DNA of 64,000 nt from RGIG426 sp045598065 (lineage in GTDB: Bacteria > Bacillota > Clostridia > Oscillospirales > Acutalibacteraceae). The notes under the pieces are model-generated. The model was given only the letters and a program-made list of their open reading frames with translations. It searched no databases and was not told where the DNA came from. Shown here piece by piece: positions 40,232 to 49,026 of this stretch. Location of the stretch: contig JAZLLJ010000085.1 in NCBI GenBank assembly GCA_045598065.1, positions 9,952 through 73,951 of the forward strand, in the 5' to 3' direction. Made by a program: the position numbers and the translations under genes. Each line of letters opens with the position of its first letter. The stretch's first letter is position 1.

Positions 40232-41785
40232 ATGAAAAAAGCGATCATCATCGGCGGGGGTCCTGCCGGCCTTACGGCGGCGTATGAGTTGCTGAAAAAA
40301 GGTAAGGATCAGTACGAGGTGGAAATTTGGGAAGAAAGCCAAGTTCTCGGCGGTATTTCCCGTACGGTCCGCCACAACGGCAACCGCATGGACATCGGCG
40401 GCCACCGCTTTTTCTCCAAAGACGACCGCGTAATGCAATGGTGGAACGACCAAATGCCGCTGCAAGGCGCTCCTTCTTATGACGATAAAAAACTGGGGCG
40501 CGAAAAACCGCTTGCAAAAGGCGGCCCCGATCCGGAAACGACCGACGAAGTGATGCTTCTCCGTCAGCGCGTGTCGCGAATCTACTACCACCATAAATTT
40601 TTCGATTACCCGATTAGTATGAAATGGGAAACCATCCGCAATATGGGCTTCGGAACGACGATGAAAGCCGGTTTCAGTTATCTTGCTTCCTGCATCCACA
40701 AACGTCCGGAAGATTCGCTTGAAAACTTCTATATCAACAGTTTCGGCAAAAAACTGTACTCGATGTTCTTCGAGGGCTACACCGAAAAACTGTGGGGACG
40801 TCACCCGAGCGAAATTGATGCCTCGTGGGGCGCCCAGCGCACCAAAGGATTATCCATCGCGGGCATCATCAAAGACGTGTTCAAAAAAATCTTCCATATC
40901 AAATCGAAAGAGGTCAACACCTCGCTCATCGAGCAGTTTATCTACCCGAAATTCGGCCCCGGCCAACTGTGGGAGCACGTGGGCGACGAGGTGAAAGCGG
41001 CAGGCGGCTCGATCGAGTTCGGTCGCCGCGTGGTCGGCCTTTCTTCCAACGGGGAACACGTGTCCTCCGTCACCTATGAGAAAGACGGCGAAACCTTTAC
41101 GGAGGACTGCGACATCGTCATTTCCTCCATGCCGCTGAAAGATTTGGTCGCCGGCCTCGGCGAGGACGTTCCGGCGGACGTGAAACGCATCGCCGCAGGA
41201 CTTCCGTACCGCGATTTTGTGACGGTGGGCCTGCTTGTCAACCGTCTCGACCTCAAAAACGAAACGGATATCAAAACCCTCGGCAACATCGTGCCCGACT
41301 GCTGGATTTACGTGCAGGATGAGGGCGTGAAACTCGGCCGCATCCAAGTGTTTAACAACTGGTCGCCGTACATGGTGAAAAACCCGGACGAAACCGTGTG
41401 GATTGGCCTCGAATTTTTCTGCACCGAGGGCGACGAGTTCTGGAATATGGAGGAGAGCGCCTGTGTGGAAGCGGCGGTCAAAGAACTGCTCTCCATGGGC
41501 GTGTTGGCGGAAGATACCAAAGTGCTCGATTCTCACCGCGAACACGTGAAAAAAGCCTATCCTGCCTACTTCGATACCTACGACGAAATCGACACGCTCG
41601 TGTCTTACCTTAACGAAATCGACAACCTTTACTGCGTGGGCCGCAACGGGCAACACCGTTACAACAATATGGACCACTCCATGGTCACGTCTTTTGAAAC
41701 GGTCAACGCCATCCTCTCTGGCTCGTCCGATCGCACCCCGATTTGGAACGTCAACACGGAGGAATCGTATCATGAATCAAAATAA
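40232..41785 (+). CDS. FAD-dependent oxidoreductase (UDP-galactopyranose mutase/amine oxidase fold)
   Basis: This is a 517-residue flavoprotein. The dinucleotide-binding motif is at the start (AIIIGGGPAGLTAAYELLK), followed by a glutamate-ending strand (YEVEIWEES), VLGGISRTV, DIGGHRFFSK and YTEKLWGRHPSEI, which resemble UDP-galactopyranose mutase and protoporphyrinogen-oxidase-like proteins of polysaccharide clusters. The C-terminus has NGQHRYNNMDHSMVTSFE, an FAD-binding end. ATG at 40232 follows AAAGGAG by ten bases. It overlaps the membrane protein gene downstream by 14 bases. The substrate is unknown; a role in cell-surface sugar metabolism is inferred from the partner. Confidence 0.85.
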   Translation: MKKAIIIGGGPAGLTAAYELLKKGKDQYEVEIWEESQVLGGISRTVRHNGNRMDIGGHRFFSKDDRVMQWWNDQMPLQGAPSYDDKKLGREKPLAKGGPDPETTDEVMLLRQRVSRIYYHHKFFDYPISMKWETIRNMGFGTTMKAGFSYLASCIHKRPEDSLENFYINSFGKKLYSMFFEGYTEKLWGRHPSEIDASWGAQRTKGLSIAGIIKDVFKKIFHIKSKEVNTSLIEQFIYPKFGPGQLWEHVGDEVKAAGGSIEFGRRVVGLSSNGEHVSSVTYEKDGETFTEDCDIVISSMPLKDLVAGLGEDVPADVKRIAAGLPYRDFVTVGLLVNRLDLKNETDIKTLGNIVPDCWIYVQDEGVKLGRIQVFNNWSPYMVKNPDETVWIGLEFFCTEGDEFWNMEESACVEAAVKELLSMGVLAEDTKVLDSHREHVKKAYPAYFDTYDEIDTLVSYLNEIDNLYCVGRNGQHRYNNMDHSMVTSFETVNAILSGSSDRTPIWNVNTEESYHESK

Positions 41786-43460
41786 GGTTGTCGAACCCTC
41801 GACACTGCCGGATGTTTCGGTTGCTCCGGACGTTTCGGATGTTTCGGCCGAACCCACACCTTCTTCCAAACGGCCTGTGTTCTCTCCTTCTATGGCATGG
41901 GACACCGTGGGATTGCTGTTGTTCGCCGCCTCTATGCTGTTTATCAGCTATTTCATTCTGTTTCCTATGCGCGGGTTTTTTGACTCCGACTATGCGGACA
42001 CCTTGACGTGGGCGAAAGCCTCGGTGGATGCCAAGGCTCTTTTTTCGGGAGAATTCACCTACGCCTGTCTGCTTCCGTTCGGCGGTCAACTGCTGATGAT
42101 GCCGTTTGTGGCCCTGTTCGGCTATTCGTATACGGCCCACGCCTGCGGAATGATTGTCTTTTATTTTCTGTTCGCGTTGGCACTGTTTGCGTTCTTCCGC
42201 GCCGTCGGTGCCAGTCGCTTTTGGGCAGGATTGTCGCTGTTTTGCGTGACCGGCGCCTTGTGCAGTTCGGATAAGCTTCGCGAAGTGTATTTCGGCCACA
42301 TTTTGTATTATAGTCTGGGCGGATTGTTCCTGCTGGTCGGGCTGACCTTGGCGCTGACACTCCACAAAGACAAAGAAGACAAAATTCAGTGGCGCTTTAT
42401 CGCGTTTTGCGTGTGGTGTGTGCTGTGCTCTACCGACGGTCTTACCTCGCTGACACTGTTTGTGTTACCCCTTTGCGCGGCCCTGGTGTTTGAACGGCTA
42501 TGCGACAAAGAGGTGAAATTCCTCTCCGCAGAAAATTTCAATCTCTCTCGCCCGGTGCTGTACGCCATTTGCGCCTCGGTTGCCGGATTGGCGCTCGGCG
42601 CCTTTTTGCGGCGCGGATTCGAAGCGCCGTATCAAGAGGCCTTTTCTACGTTTGCCACCGAATATGACTGGCAACCCAATTTGGATTTGTTTCTCGGCTC
42701 CTTTTTATCCTTGTTTACCGGTCCGGTCGAAATGTATGAACCGTTTACCTCGTTTACCGGCGTTTTTGCCGCCTTGCGTATTGTGTTCGGGCTGTTTGTA
42801 CTGGCGGCGCCCATCCTTTCGCTGTTCTTCTGGAAAAAGCTGGAACGCGGAGAAAAACTTCTTCTCGTTGCCCACTTCACCGTGTGCGCTACGATGCTGT
42901 TTGCGTTCGTGTTCGGCCTGTTATCCAACGGCGCGTGGCGGTTGTCTCCGATGTTATTCACCGCGATTCTCTCCACGATTTGCGTGGCACGGCGGTTATC
43001 GGTGCTGCCGTTTTTGAAACGGTTCGGGTTGCTTGTTGTCGCGTTTTGCGTGCTTATTTCCGGATTGGGATTTTACAGCGTTTTCCGTCTGGAGCGTAAT
43101 TACATGCCGGAAGGAAGCGCCGCCGATTTGGCGGAGTATCTGGAAACACGCGGCTGCACCTACGGGTATTCCACGTTCTGGACTGCCAACGCCATCACCG
43201 TTTTATCCGATGATTCCGTCAAGTGCCGCTCGATTATGGATCCTATGGAAACCGGCGGTATTCTGTTCCCGTATTCGTATCAAAGCGAAGACTCGTGGTT
43301 TGAGGGACAGGGAAGTGGCGAAAAATATTTTCTGCTGTTGACTAACAGCGAATATGCTCGCGTATGCGAGGCCCAAGTTATCCCCGAATCCTATCCCGTG
43401 GAGTGGCACGGAAGCTATGCCATTATTTATTTGCCTGCCGATTTGTTCCCGGCATCCTAA
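41772..43460 (+). CDS. Multi-spanning membrane protein, GT-C glycosyltransferase-like
   Basis: This 562-residue membrane protein is not assigned to a family. A Pro/Ser/Val-rich cytoplasmic start (about 1-40, with a VSVAPDVSDVS repeat pattern) is followed by 10-12 hydrophobic segments and a soluble C-terminal domain of about 120 residues. After the first segment there is FFDSDYADTLTWAKA, similar to the acidic first-loop motif of GT-C enzymes (PMT/ArnT type), and the soluble end has GCTYGYSTFWTANAIT. It starts inside the end of the FAD-enzyme gene with CGGAGG upstream, so the two are translationally linked. Together they may build or modify a surface glycan. Confidence 0.7.
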   Translation: MNQNKVVEPSTLPDVSVAPDVSDVSAEPTPSSKRPVFSPSMAWDTVGLLLFAASMLFISYFILFPMRGFFDSDYADTLTWAKASVDAKALFSGEFTYACLLPFGGQLLMMPFVALFGYSYTAHACGMIVFYFLFALALFAFFRAVGASRFWAGLSLFCVTGALCSSDKLREVYFGHILYYSLGGLFLLVGLTLALTLHKDKEDKIQWRFIAFCVWCVLCSTDGLTSLTLFVLPLCAALVFERLCDKEVKFLSAENFNLSRPVLYAICASVAGLALGAFLRRGFEAPYQEAFSTFATEYDWQPNLDLFLGSFLSLFTGPVEMYEPFTSFTGVFAALRIVFGLFVLAAPILSLFFWKKLERGEKLLLVAHFTVCATMLFAFVFGLLSNGAWRLSPMLFTAILSTICVARRLSVLPFLKRFGLLVVAFCVLISGLGFYSVFRLERNYMPEGSAADLAEYLETRGCTYGYSTFWTANAITVLSDDSVKCRSIMDPMETGGILFPYSYQSEDSWFEGQGSGEKYFLLLTNSEYARVCEAQVIPESYPVEWHGSYAIIYLPADLFPAS

Positions 43461-43472
43461 GGAGGCGTTCGT

Positions 43473-43961
43473 ATGCCTACGTTGAATATCGTTTTGGTCG
43501 AGCCGGAAATTCCCCAAAATACCGGCAACATCAGCCGTACCTGCGCCGCGACCGGTGCGCGACTGCACCTTGTCGGGCCGATGGGTTTCGCGCTGGACGA
43601 CAAAAAGATGAAACGCGCAGGGCTCGATTACTGGAACCTACTCGACATCACCGTGTATGAAAACTGGGACGAGTTTTGTGAGAAAAACGACGGCCCTCTC
43701 TACTGCTTTTCCACCAAAGCGGCGCATATCCATTCGGATATGACCTATCCGGACGGCGCGTACCTTGTTTTCGGCCGCGAAACCAAAGGACTGCCGGAAG
43801 CCCTCATCCTTCAAAACCTTGACCGCGCCGTGCGGTTGCCGATGCTGGATGACGATGCCGCCCGTTCGCTTAATCTTTCGAACGCCGTCGCAGTGGGAGT
43901 CTATGAGGTTCTCCGTCAATGGGGCTATCCGTCGCTTAGAGTAGGCGGAAAATTTTCTTAA
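43473..43961 (+). CDS. trmL: tRNA (cytidine(34)-2'-O)-methyltransferase TrmL
   Basis: This SPOUT-class enzyme methylates the ribose of the wobble base in tRNA-Leu. The 162-residue protein has NIVLVEPEIPQNTGNISRTC at the N-terminus, VFGRETKGLPE and LPMLDDDAARSLNLSNAVAV (the knot motif ends LNLSNAVAV). The start follows CTAAGGAGG by about seven bases, 12 bases after the membrane protein gene, and a strong terminator follows. Confidence 0.95.
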   Translation: MPTLNIVLVEPEIPQNTGNISRTCAATGARLHLVGPMGFALDDKKMKRAGLDYWNLLDITVYENWDEFCEKNDGPLYCFSTKAAHIHSDMTYPDGAYLVFGRETKGLPEALILQNLDRAVRLPMLDDDAARSLNLSNAVAVGVYEVLRQWGYPSLRVGGKFS

Positions 43962-43990
43962 CGCTCTTGTGTAAGTGCGCTGAACGAAAT
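43961..43990 (-). repeat. GTTYAGCG...CACAAGA repeat, copy A (inverted)
   Basis: Minus strand CGTTCAGCGCACTTACACAA followed by GAGCGT; related to copies B and C on the plus strand. Confidence 0.65.
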
Positions 43991-44037
43991 GATCACAGAA
44001 TTCGCTTGCAACTTTTTCCTTTTTTGAATAAAAGCCA

Positions 44038-44067
44038 AAACGGGTGGCCGGCGGCCACCCGTTTTTT
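44038..44067 (+). terminator. Terminator of trmL
   Basis: Stem AACGGGTGGCC / GGCCACCCGTT with a three-base loop followed by TTTTT. Confidence 0.88.
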
Positions 44068-44210
44068 AGGCTTCTTTTTCAAAAAAAGGCCGTTTTTAGC
44101 GCGATTCCCCCATTTTCCGTATCCGTGGACGGTTTTGCCCTCGTTTCACGAAATTTGCCCGATTTTAACAACAAAAGAAATTTTCGCGGCGAGCGGTCAT
44201 AGTAGAGTCT

Positions 44211-44279
44211 CCGTTTAGCGCTTTTGCACAAGAGAAATAAAACTCTGTTCAGCGTTCTCACACAAGAAAAATAAAAATC
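44211..44279 (+). repeat. GTTYAGCG...CACAAGA repeat, copies B and C in tandem
   Basis: Copy B (44211-44243) and copy C (44245-44279) share GTTYAGCG, CACAAGA and AAATAAAA blocks at the same spacing, one after the other. Confidence 0.7.
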
Positions 44280-44303
44280 CCTGACCGAGACGGTCAGGGA
44301 TTT
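44275..44303 (-). terminator. Terminator of the rpmH-jag operon
   Basis: Stem AAATCCCTGACCG / CGGTCAGGGATTT; on the minus strand it is followed by TTATTTTTC, four bases after the jag stop. It could also act on the plus strand. Confidence 0.85.
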
Positions 44304-44307
44304 TTTC

Positions 44308-45294
44308 TTACAGGTCGATACGGCCGTACAGCTTGAGGTCGCTGGCTTCCTCGGCGGCGGAGACGGTTTTCTCCGGCGGAGTAGAGCCATCGGCTTTCGG
44401 CAGGGAAGAAGAACGGGACACGAACTCGCGCATGGGGCGATCCGCGGCAATGCTGCCGGAATAGCGCATATACACGTCGTTCTCGTCAAACTTCGGAGCG
44501 GCGGAGCCGTGCGGTTTGCCCGAGCGATTGCCCGAACGGTTGCGGTTGCCGCTGCGGTTGCCGCCGCGACGGGCATTTTTGTTGTCCTCGGTCGGGCCGA
44601 TAATCACGTGGCGGTTGGGCTCTTTGCCCTCGCTCCACGAGGTAGCACCCTCGATATCCTGCACCGCGGTGTGAATGATGCGGCGCTCGTAGGGGTTCAT
44701 GGGCTCCAGCGTACGGCGACGGCCGGTACGCGCCACGGCGGACGCATATTTATGGGCGAGGCCAGTCAGGGATTTTTCCCGTTTTTCGCGGTAACTGCCC
44801 ACGTTGAGCGTCACGCGATAGTACTCTTTCTGTTGGCGGTTGGCAACAAGACCGGTCAGGTATTGCAGCGCATCCAGCGTTTCACCGCGGCGGCCGATAA
44901 TCAGACCTTCCTGCTCACCTTCCAAGTTGATGCGGCAGCCATCTTCCGTTTCTTCCACGGTCAGCACCGTGTCGCCGGCACCGAGAGCGCCGAGCAGCGA
45001 GGCAAGATAGGCTTTGGCAGCGGTAGCGGCAGGGGAGAGTTCTCCATCCGCCACAACCTGCGAAACAGCGGGGGTTTCGTCGGTATCGTCGGTATCGTCG
45101 GTATCGTCCGCCTCGCCGTCGTCATAAGTAACTTTCACAACGGCATTGGCTTTTCCGAACAGACCGAACGCTTTTTTCGAGGGCTCTTTTACAACCTCGA
45201 CTTCGAGTTTCTCGGCCGGGATGCCGAGTTCTTTTGCCGCTTCGTCAATCGCTTCTTCGACAGTGGCGGCTTCTTTTTGCAATTCTTTACGCAC
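44308..45294 (-). CDS. jag: RNA-binding protein Jag/KhpB
   Basis: This 328-residue protein has a Jag N-terminal domain (1-55, KAFGLFGKANAVVKVTY), an acidic Asp/Thr repeat linker (DDTDDTDDTDE at about 63-73), a KH domain (GEQEGLIIGRRGETLDAL) and an R3H domain (MNPYERRIIHTAVQD, ending at RHVIIGP). An extra C-terminal tail of about 95 residues includes an Arg/Gly/Asn-rich RGGNRSGNRNRSGNRSG stretch. Its partner KhpA is encoded at 11509-11742. The GTG start follows GGAAG. It is the last gene of rpmH-rnpA-yidD-yidC-jag; mnmE/mnmG, which often follow, are absent. Confidence 0.93.
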   Translation of the reverse strand: MRKELQKEAATVEEAIDEAAKELGIPAEKLEVEVVKEPSKKAFGLFGKANAVVKVTYDDGEADDTDDTDDTDETPAVSQVVADGELSPAATAAKAYLASLLGALGAGDTVLTVEETEDGCRINLEGEQEGLIIGRRGETLDALQYLTGLVANRQQKEYYRVTLNVGSYREKREKSLTGLAHKYASAVARTGRRRTLEPMNPYERRIIHTAVQDIEGATSWSEGKEPNRHVIIGPTEDNKNARRGGNRSGNRNRSGNRSGKPHGSAAPKFDENDVYMRYSGSIAADRPMREFVSRSSSLPKADGSTPPEKTVSAAEEASDLKLYGRIDL

Positions 45295-45383
45295 TGATTT
45301 TCTTCCTTTCTTGTCGGGGAAAGGAGCGACTTTCCCCGAGTATTACACGCGCACGCGAATCGCGCGCGACGGTTTTCACGAGG

Positions 45384-46586
45384 TTAGTCTTTTTCCAGTT
45401 CGTCCGGAGTCACATCGACGGTTTTCTTGGACTTTTTCGTGACTTCTTCCGGAGTTACGTCCGGCGCGGCTTCTTGCGCGTCCTGGTGTTTTCTGGCTTC
45501 GGCAAGACGTTTTTTGTCTTCCGCACGGCGTTTGCGCGCCTCGCGGAATTCGATTTCCGCCTGCTCACGGGCTTTGGCAGGATCGTAGATTTTGTAGAGA
45601 ATCACGGTTTGCAACACGCCGATTACACTGGACGATACCCAGTAGATACTGACACCGGCAGGGAACGAGAAACCGATAATCAACGAGAAGAGCGGCATAC
45701 CGTACATCATCGCGTTGGTACAACCTTGCGCCTGCTGCATTTCGTTGGTCGACTGGGTGGTGCGTTTCGTATAGCGCATAGACACCATCGTCATCAGCAA
45801 CTGAGACAGCGCGGCAAAAATCGGGAAAATCCACAGAATGGAGATATCTTTCAGACCGTTTTCGCGCCACGGGTTTTCAAGGAACGAGCGTTCTTTGCTG
45901 CCGAAGACTTTGAATTGGCTCTTGGTATCCGCCATTTGGTCAAAGTATTTTTCGGCCTTTTTCAGCATCTCTTCATCTTTTTCGGTGCTTTCTTCCGCTT
46001 TTTTCAGCGCATCTTTTTCGGCAATGTTTTCCTCTTTGGCAATCTCCTGCGCTTCCAGCGTCAAGGCGATTTCCTTGAGGATATCGTCCTTGTTGGCTTC
46101 CATTTTTTCAAGCATATGGAATTCGCCGTAATACCCACGCATATCTTTTTCGGCGAATTTGTTGCCGGGCTCTTCACCGTCACCCAGCGTAGAAGCGGAG
46201 ATGGCGGCCTGCACCACCGGCTTCGGAATCTGAATCAAGTAAACCAGCGGGGAATAGATAACGGCGATAACACCGAACAGCACAATCATCGTCACGATGG
46301 ACGGCAGACAGCCGCCGAATTGGCTGACACCCTCTTTTTCGTACAGCTCCTGCTGTTTTTGCATGAGTTTTTGCTGATCTTTGCCGTATTTTTTCTGGAT
46401 GCGCTGTAAACGGGGCGCCAAACGGGCGCGGTCCATCTGACTCTTTTGGTTTTTGAGCGACAGCGGAAACAGAAGGATACGGGTGACGAGGGTAAACAGG
46501 AAAATGGTTAAAATGTAATTATGGATGCCGATGCTGTCATACAGCAGTTTCATCAGCCATCCGAGGGGGGTCGCTAAAATTCCCAT
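45384..46586 (-). CDS. yidC: Membrane protein insertase YidC/OxaA
   Basis: This protein inserts membrane proteins alone or with SecYEG. The 400-residue protein has five predicted membrane segments, with LTIFLFTLVTRILLFPLSLK (segment 1, containing the groove Arg) near residue 30-50. A long charged cytoplasmic/extracellular stretch (about 150-220, rich in Glu/Lys) and a basic C-terminal tail for ribosome contact (REARKRRAEDKKRLAEARK) follow. No lipobox is present, unlike Bacillus SpoIIIJ. It lies between yidD and jag. Confidence 0.95.
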   Translation of the reverse strand: MGILATPLGWLMKLLYDSIGIHNYILTIFLFTLVTRILLFPLSLKNQKSQMDRARLAPRLQRIQKKYGKDQQKLMQKQQELYEKEGVSQFGGCLPSIVTMIVLFGVIAVIYSPLVYLIQIPKPVVQAAISASTLGDGEEPGNKFAEKDMRGYYGEFHMLEKMEANKDDILKEIALTLEAQEIAKEENIAEKDALKKAEESTEKDEEMLKKAEKYFDQMADTKSQFKVFGSKERSFLENPWRENGLKDISILWIFPIFAALSQLLMTMVSMRYTKRTTQSTNEMQQAQGCTNAMMYGMPLFSLIIGFSFPAGVSIYWVSSSVIGVLQTVILYKIYDPAKAREQAEIEFREARKRRAEDKKRLAEARKHQDAQEAAPDVTPEEVTKKSKKTVDVTPDELEKD

Positions 46587-46633
46587 AAATGAGCGTCCTC
46601 TCTTTTAATCTCGTAATTTTAGGGCGCGGAAGG

Positions 46634-46876
46634 TTATTTTTTCTTCCGCTTTCTTTGCTCCCACGTTTCGGGAACGGGATCGTAGCCGCTGCCGCCCCAG
46701 GGGTTACAGCGACAAATCCGTTTGGCGGCTAAAAGACAACCGCGAAAAGCGCCGAAGCGCTCAATCGCTTCTTCGGCGTAATGCGAACAGGAGGGGGTAT
46801 ACCGACATTCCTGACCGATATAAGGGGAGAGGTGGCGCTGATACCAATGAATCATGGCAATACAGACTTTTTTCAC
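46634..46876 (-). CDS. yidD: Membrane protein insertion efficiency factor YidD
   Basis: This is an 80-residue peripheral membrane protein. The conserved YQRHLSPYIGQECRYTPSCSHYAEEAIERFG (in parts: YQRHLSPYIGQECRY, PTCS-like TPSCSHYA) and RICRCNPWGGSGYDPVP blocks are present. It lies three bases from rnpA and 47 bases from yidC, in the standard order. Confidence 0.95.
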   Translation of the reverse strand: MKKVCIAMIHWYQRHLSPYIGQECRYTPSCSHYAEEAIERFGAFRGCLLAAKRICRCNPWGGSGYDPVPETWEQRKRKKK

Positions 46877-46879
46877 CGC

Positions 46880-47227
46880 TTATTCCTCCTTTTCGGAGAG
46901 AACGCCGAGGGTTTCGAGATGGGCTTTCATCGCGCGCGCCACGTCGTCTGATTTCACGAACGGCGTGCGAGCACGGGCCACGAACACAAGGTCGTAACCC
47001 GGTTGTACTCGATTCAAAACCGTACGGTATGCCGCGCGGATTACCCGGCGACAGCGACTGCGCTTAACGGCGGAGCCGACTTTTTTGCTGACGGTGATGC
47101 CCACTCGCGTTTCAGCGAGTCGGTTTTTGCGGACATAGGTGACAAGCAGCGGATGTACCTGCGACTTGCCGCGATAGTACAGCGCCTTGAAATCCTTATT
47201 CTGATTTAGAACAGGAAAATCTCCCAT
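46880..47227 (-). CDS. rnpA: Ribonuclease P protein component
   Basis: This is the protein subunit that helps RNase P RNA process tRNA 5' ends. The conserved block VGSAVKRSRCRRVIRAAYR is present, with KNKDF-like NQNKDFKALYYRG near the N-terminus. The frame is open to a GTG at 47266, but MGDFPVLNQNKDF at 47227 gives the normal length (115 residues) with a GGTGG site upstream; the start is uncertain. Directly downstream of rpmH. Confidence 0.93.
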   Translation of the reverse strand: MGDFPVLNQNKDFKALYYRGKSQVHPLLVTYVRKNRLAETRVGITVSKKVGSAVKRSRCRRVIRAAYRTVLNRVQPGYDLVFVARARTPFVKSDDVARAMKAHLETLGVLSEKEE

Positions 47228-47281
47228 ACCGTCCACCGTTCTTTTTACGCTATTAAAAAAAGCCACACAAGGTGGCCTTTC

Positions 47282-47416
47282 TTAATAGGTGAGTTGTTTT
47301 CTGCCTTTTGCTCTCCTGCGGGCCAAAACTTTGCGTCCGTTGGCGGTCGCCATTCTTTTACGGAAACCGTGCTCCATTTTGCGATGACGCTTTTTCGGTT
47401 GATACGTGCGGAACAT
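47282..47416 (-). CDS. rpmH: 50S ribosomal protein L34
   Basis: This is a 44-residue very basic protein (MFRTYQPKKRHRKMEHGFRK, then RMATANGRKVLARRRAKGRK), complete from ATG at 47416 to TAA at 47282. GGAAAGGGGAG precedes the start. It is the first gene of the minus-strand origin operon, with a promoter at 47518-47547. Confidence 0.96.
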   Translation of the reverse strand: MFRTYQPKKRHRKMEHGFRKRMATANGRKVLARRRAKGRKQLTY

Positions 47417-47517
47417 AGTGAAAACTCCCCTTTCCAATTTAAGGTTTTTATGAAAGACGGGAGCATTCCCGAATCTCTCAATCGTTTCCGAAACCGAATT
47501 GATTTCAGCAATAACCT

Positions 47518-47547
47518 ATTATAAACCGAAGGTTGTCCACTTGTCAA
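47518..47547 (-). promoter_or_regulatory. Promoter of the rpmH operon
   Basis: Minus strand TTGACA (47542-47547), 18-base spacer, TATAAT (47518-47523). Confidence 0.8.
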
Positions 47548-47589
47548 CAAAAATTTTTGGATTTTTTTCCTCTTTATAATAAAAAAATG

Positions 47590-47618
47590 TTGAAAAATTT
47601 TAACTTCTATGTTATACT
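47590..47618 (+). promoter_or_regulatory. Promoter of dnaA
   Basis: TTGAAA (47590-47595), 17-base spacer, TATACT (47613-47618), about 100 bases before the dnaA start. Confidence 0.7.
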
Positions 47619-47724
47619 CTAATTACTATTATATCTATAAGTATATATATAGGGAAAATTTTGCGTTTTTTCGTCGAAAAATCTGGACGAAAAAATTTCG
47701 AATAAAAGGGAATGAGGAGAAAAA

Positions 47725-49026
47725 ATGGAAAGTTTGAAAGAGGTGTGGGGCGCCACACTGGAAAAATTACGGGATCATCCGGAAATCAGCAGTACCGCCT
47801 TTGATATGTGGATTAGCTGCATCGAACCGCGCGCGGTGGAAGAAAACGCGTTTGTGGTGTTTGTCAATTCCGCGTTCCAGCGCGGCATTATCGAACAACA
47901 GTACAAAGAAAAAATCTGTGATGCGCTGGAAAGCGTAATGCAGTTCCGCTTAGACCTTAAAATTCTCTGCAACGAAGTGGAGGAGGAAGATGCGCCGCTC
48001 GCGGTTCTCGGCAGTAACGAGGAATTCACCTTCCAAACCTTTGTGGTGGGCGACGGTAACAAATTTGCCACCGCCGCGGCCCAAGCGGTTGCCGCTAACC
48101 CTGCATCCCAGTATAACCCGCTGTTCATTTACGGCGATTCCGGTCTCGGAAAAACCCACTTGCTGTACGCCATCCGCAGTGAAATCTTAAAACACAATCC
48201 CTCGGCCAACGTGGTGTATGTGACCGGCGAGATTTTCACCAACGAATTTTTGGATGCGCTGAGCAAAGAGAGTTTGCCGCTGTTCAAAACCAAATACCGC
48301 GAGGCAGATGTATTGCTCATTGACGATATCCAATTTATCGCCAAAAAAGAGAGGACACAGGAAGAATTCTTCCACACGTTTGACCACTTGTATCAATCTC
48401 ACCGTCAAATTGTGCTCACATCCGACCGTCCGCCGAAAGAAATCGCCACACTATCCGAGCGGTTGCGTACCCGTTTTGAATGGGGTTTGCTCGCGGATAT
48501 CGCTTCTCCCGATCTCGAAACCCGTATTGTGATTATCAAACGCAAAGCGGAACAAGTAGGAATGGCGATTTCCAACGAAGTGTGCGAATATATCGCGGAA
48601 CAACTGAAAACCAACATTCGCCAACTGGAAGGTGTTGTGAAGACCATGCGTGCACAATTTGTCCTTACCGGTGAAGCGCCGTCGCTGTCTTCTGCACAAA
48701 AAGCCATTCGCGTGGTAAAAAATCAGCGTTCTCCGCTCACGGTGGAAAAAGTGCTGGAAGAAGTCGCGCGGACCTTCTCGGTTACACCGGACGAAATCCG
48801 CTCGAAAAAGAGCACGTCCAACATTTCCCGTGCGCGACAGACTGCCGCTAAGGTGCTTTGTGAACTGCTGGAAATCTCGCAAGACCGCGTTGGCAAAGAG
48901 TTAGGCGGCCGTGACCACTCCACCATTACTTACGCCATCTCCAAGGTGGAAGAACGGATGAAAGAAGATGCCACCTACCGCGCAACGGTAGAAGACATCA
49001 TCAAAAATTTAAAGTCTCGCGAATAA
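47725..49026 (+). CDS. dnaA: Chromosomal replication initiator DnaA
   Basis: This AAA+ protein opens the origin and loads the helicase. The 433-residue protein has domain I (about 1-80, EVWGATLEKL...FDMWI), a short domain II, domain III with Walker A GDSGLGKTH (137-145) and Walker B LLIDDIQF, and domain IV with the DnaA-box-binding signature LGGRDHSTITYAI. AATGAGGAG precedes the ATG. The short linker (about 20 residues) is typical of Clostridia. Confidence 0.98.
   Translation: MESLKEVWGATLEKLRDHPEISSTAFDMWISCIEPRAVEENAFVVFVNSAFQRGIIEQQYKEKICDALESVMQFRLDLKILCNEVEEEDAPLAVLGSNEEFTFQTFVVGDGNKFATAAAQAVAANPASQYNPLFIYGDSGLGKTHLLYAIRSEILKHNPSANVVYVTGEIFTNEFLDALSKESLPLFKTKYREADVLLIDDIQFIAKKERTQEEFFHTFDHLYQSHRQIVLTSDRPPKEIATLSERLRTRFEWGLLADIASPDLETRIVIIKRKAEQVGMAISNEVCEYIAEQLKTNIRQLEGVVKTMRAQFVLTGEAPSLSSAQKAIRVVKNQRSPLTVEKVLEEVARTFSVTPDEIRSKKSTSNISRARQTAAKVLCELLEISQDRVGKELGGRDHSTITYAISKVEERMKEDATYRATVEDIIKNLKSRE

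Larger units (their letters stand above)
43962..44307. other. Gene-free stretch between trmL and jag
   Basis: No gene is seen. It holds two terminators (44038-44067 and 44275-44303) and three copies of a related 25-30 base repeat (43961-43990 inverted, 44211-44243, 44245-44279). Confidence 0.7.
47417..47724. other. Divergent rpmH-dnaA intergenic region
   Basis: This region holds the divergent promoters of rpmH and dnaA, an AT-rich stretch (about 47550-47665, including TATATATATAG) and one DnaA-box-like site, TTGTCCACT (47533-47541). It may be part of a bipartite oriC with the dnaA-dnaN gap. Confidence 0.6.
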
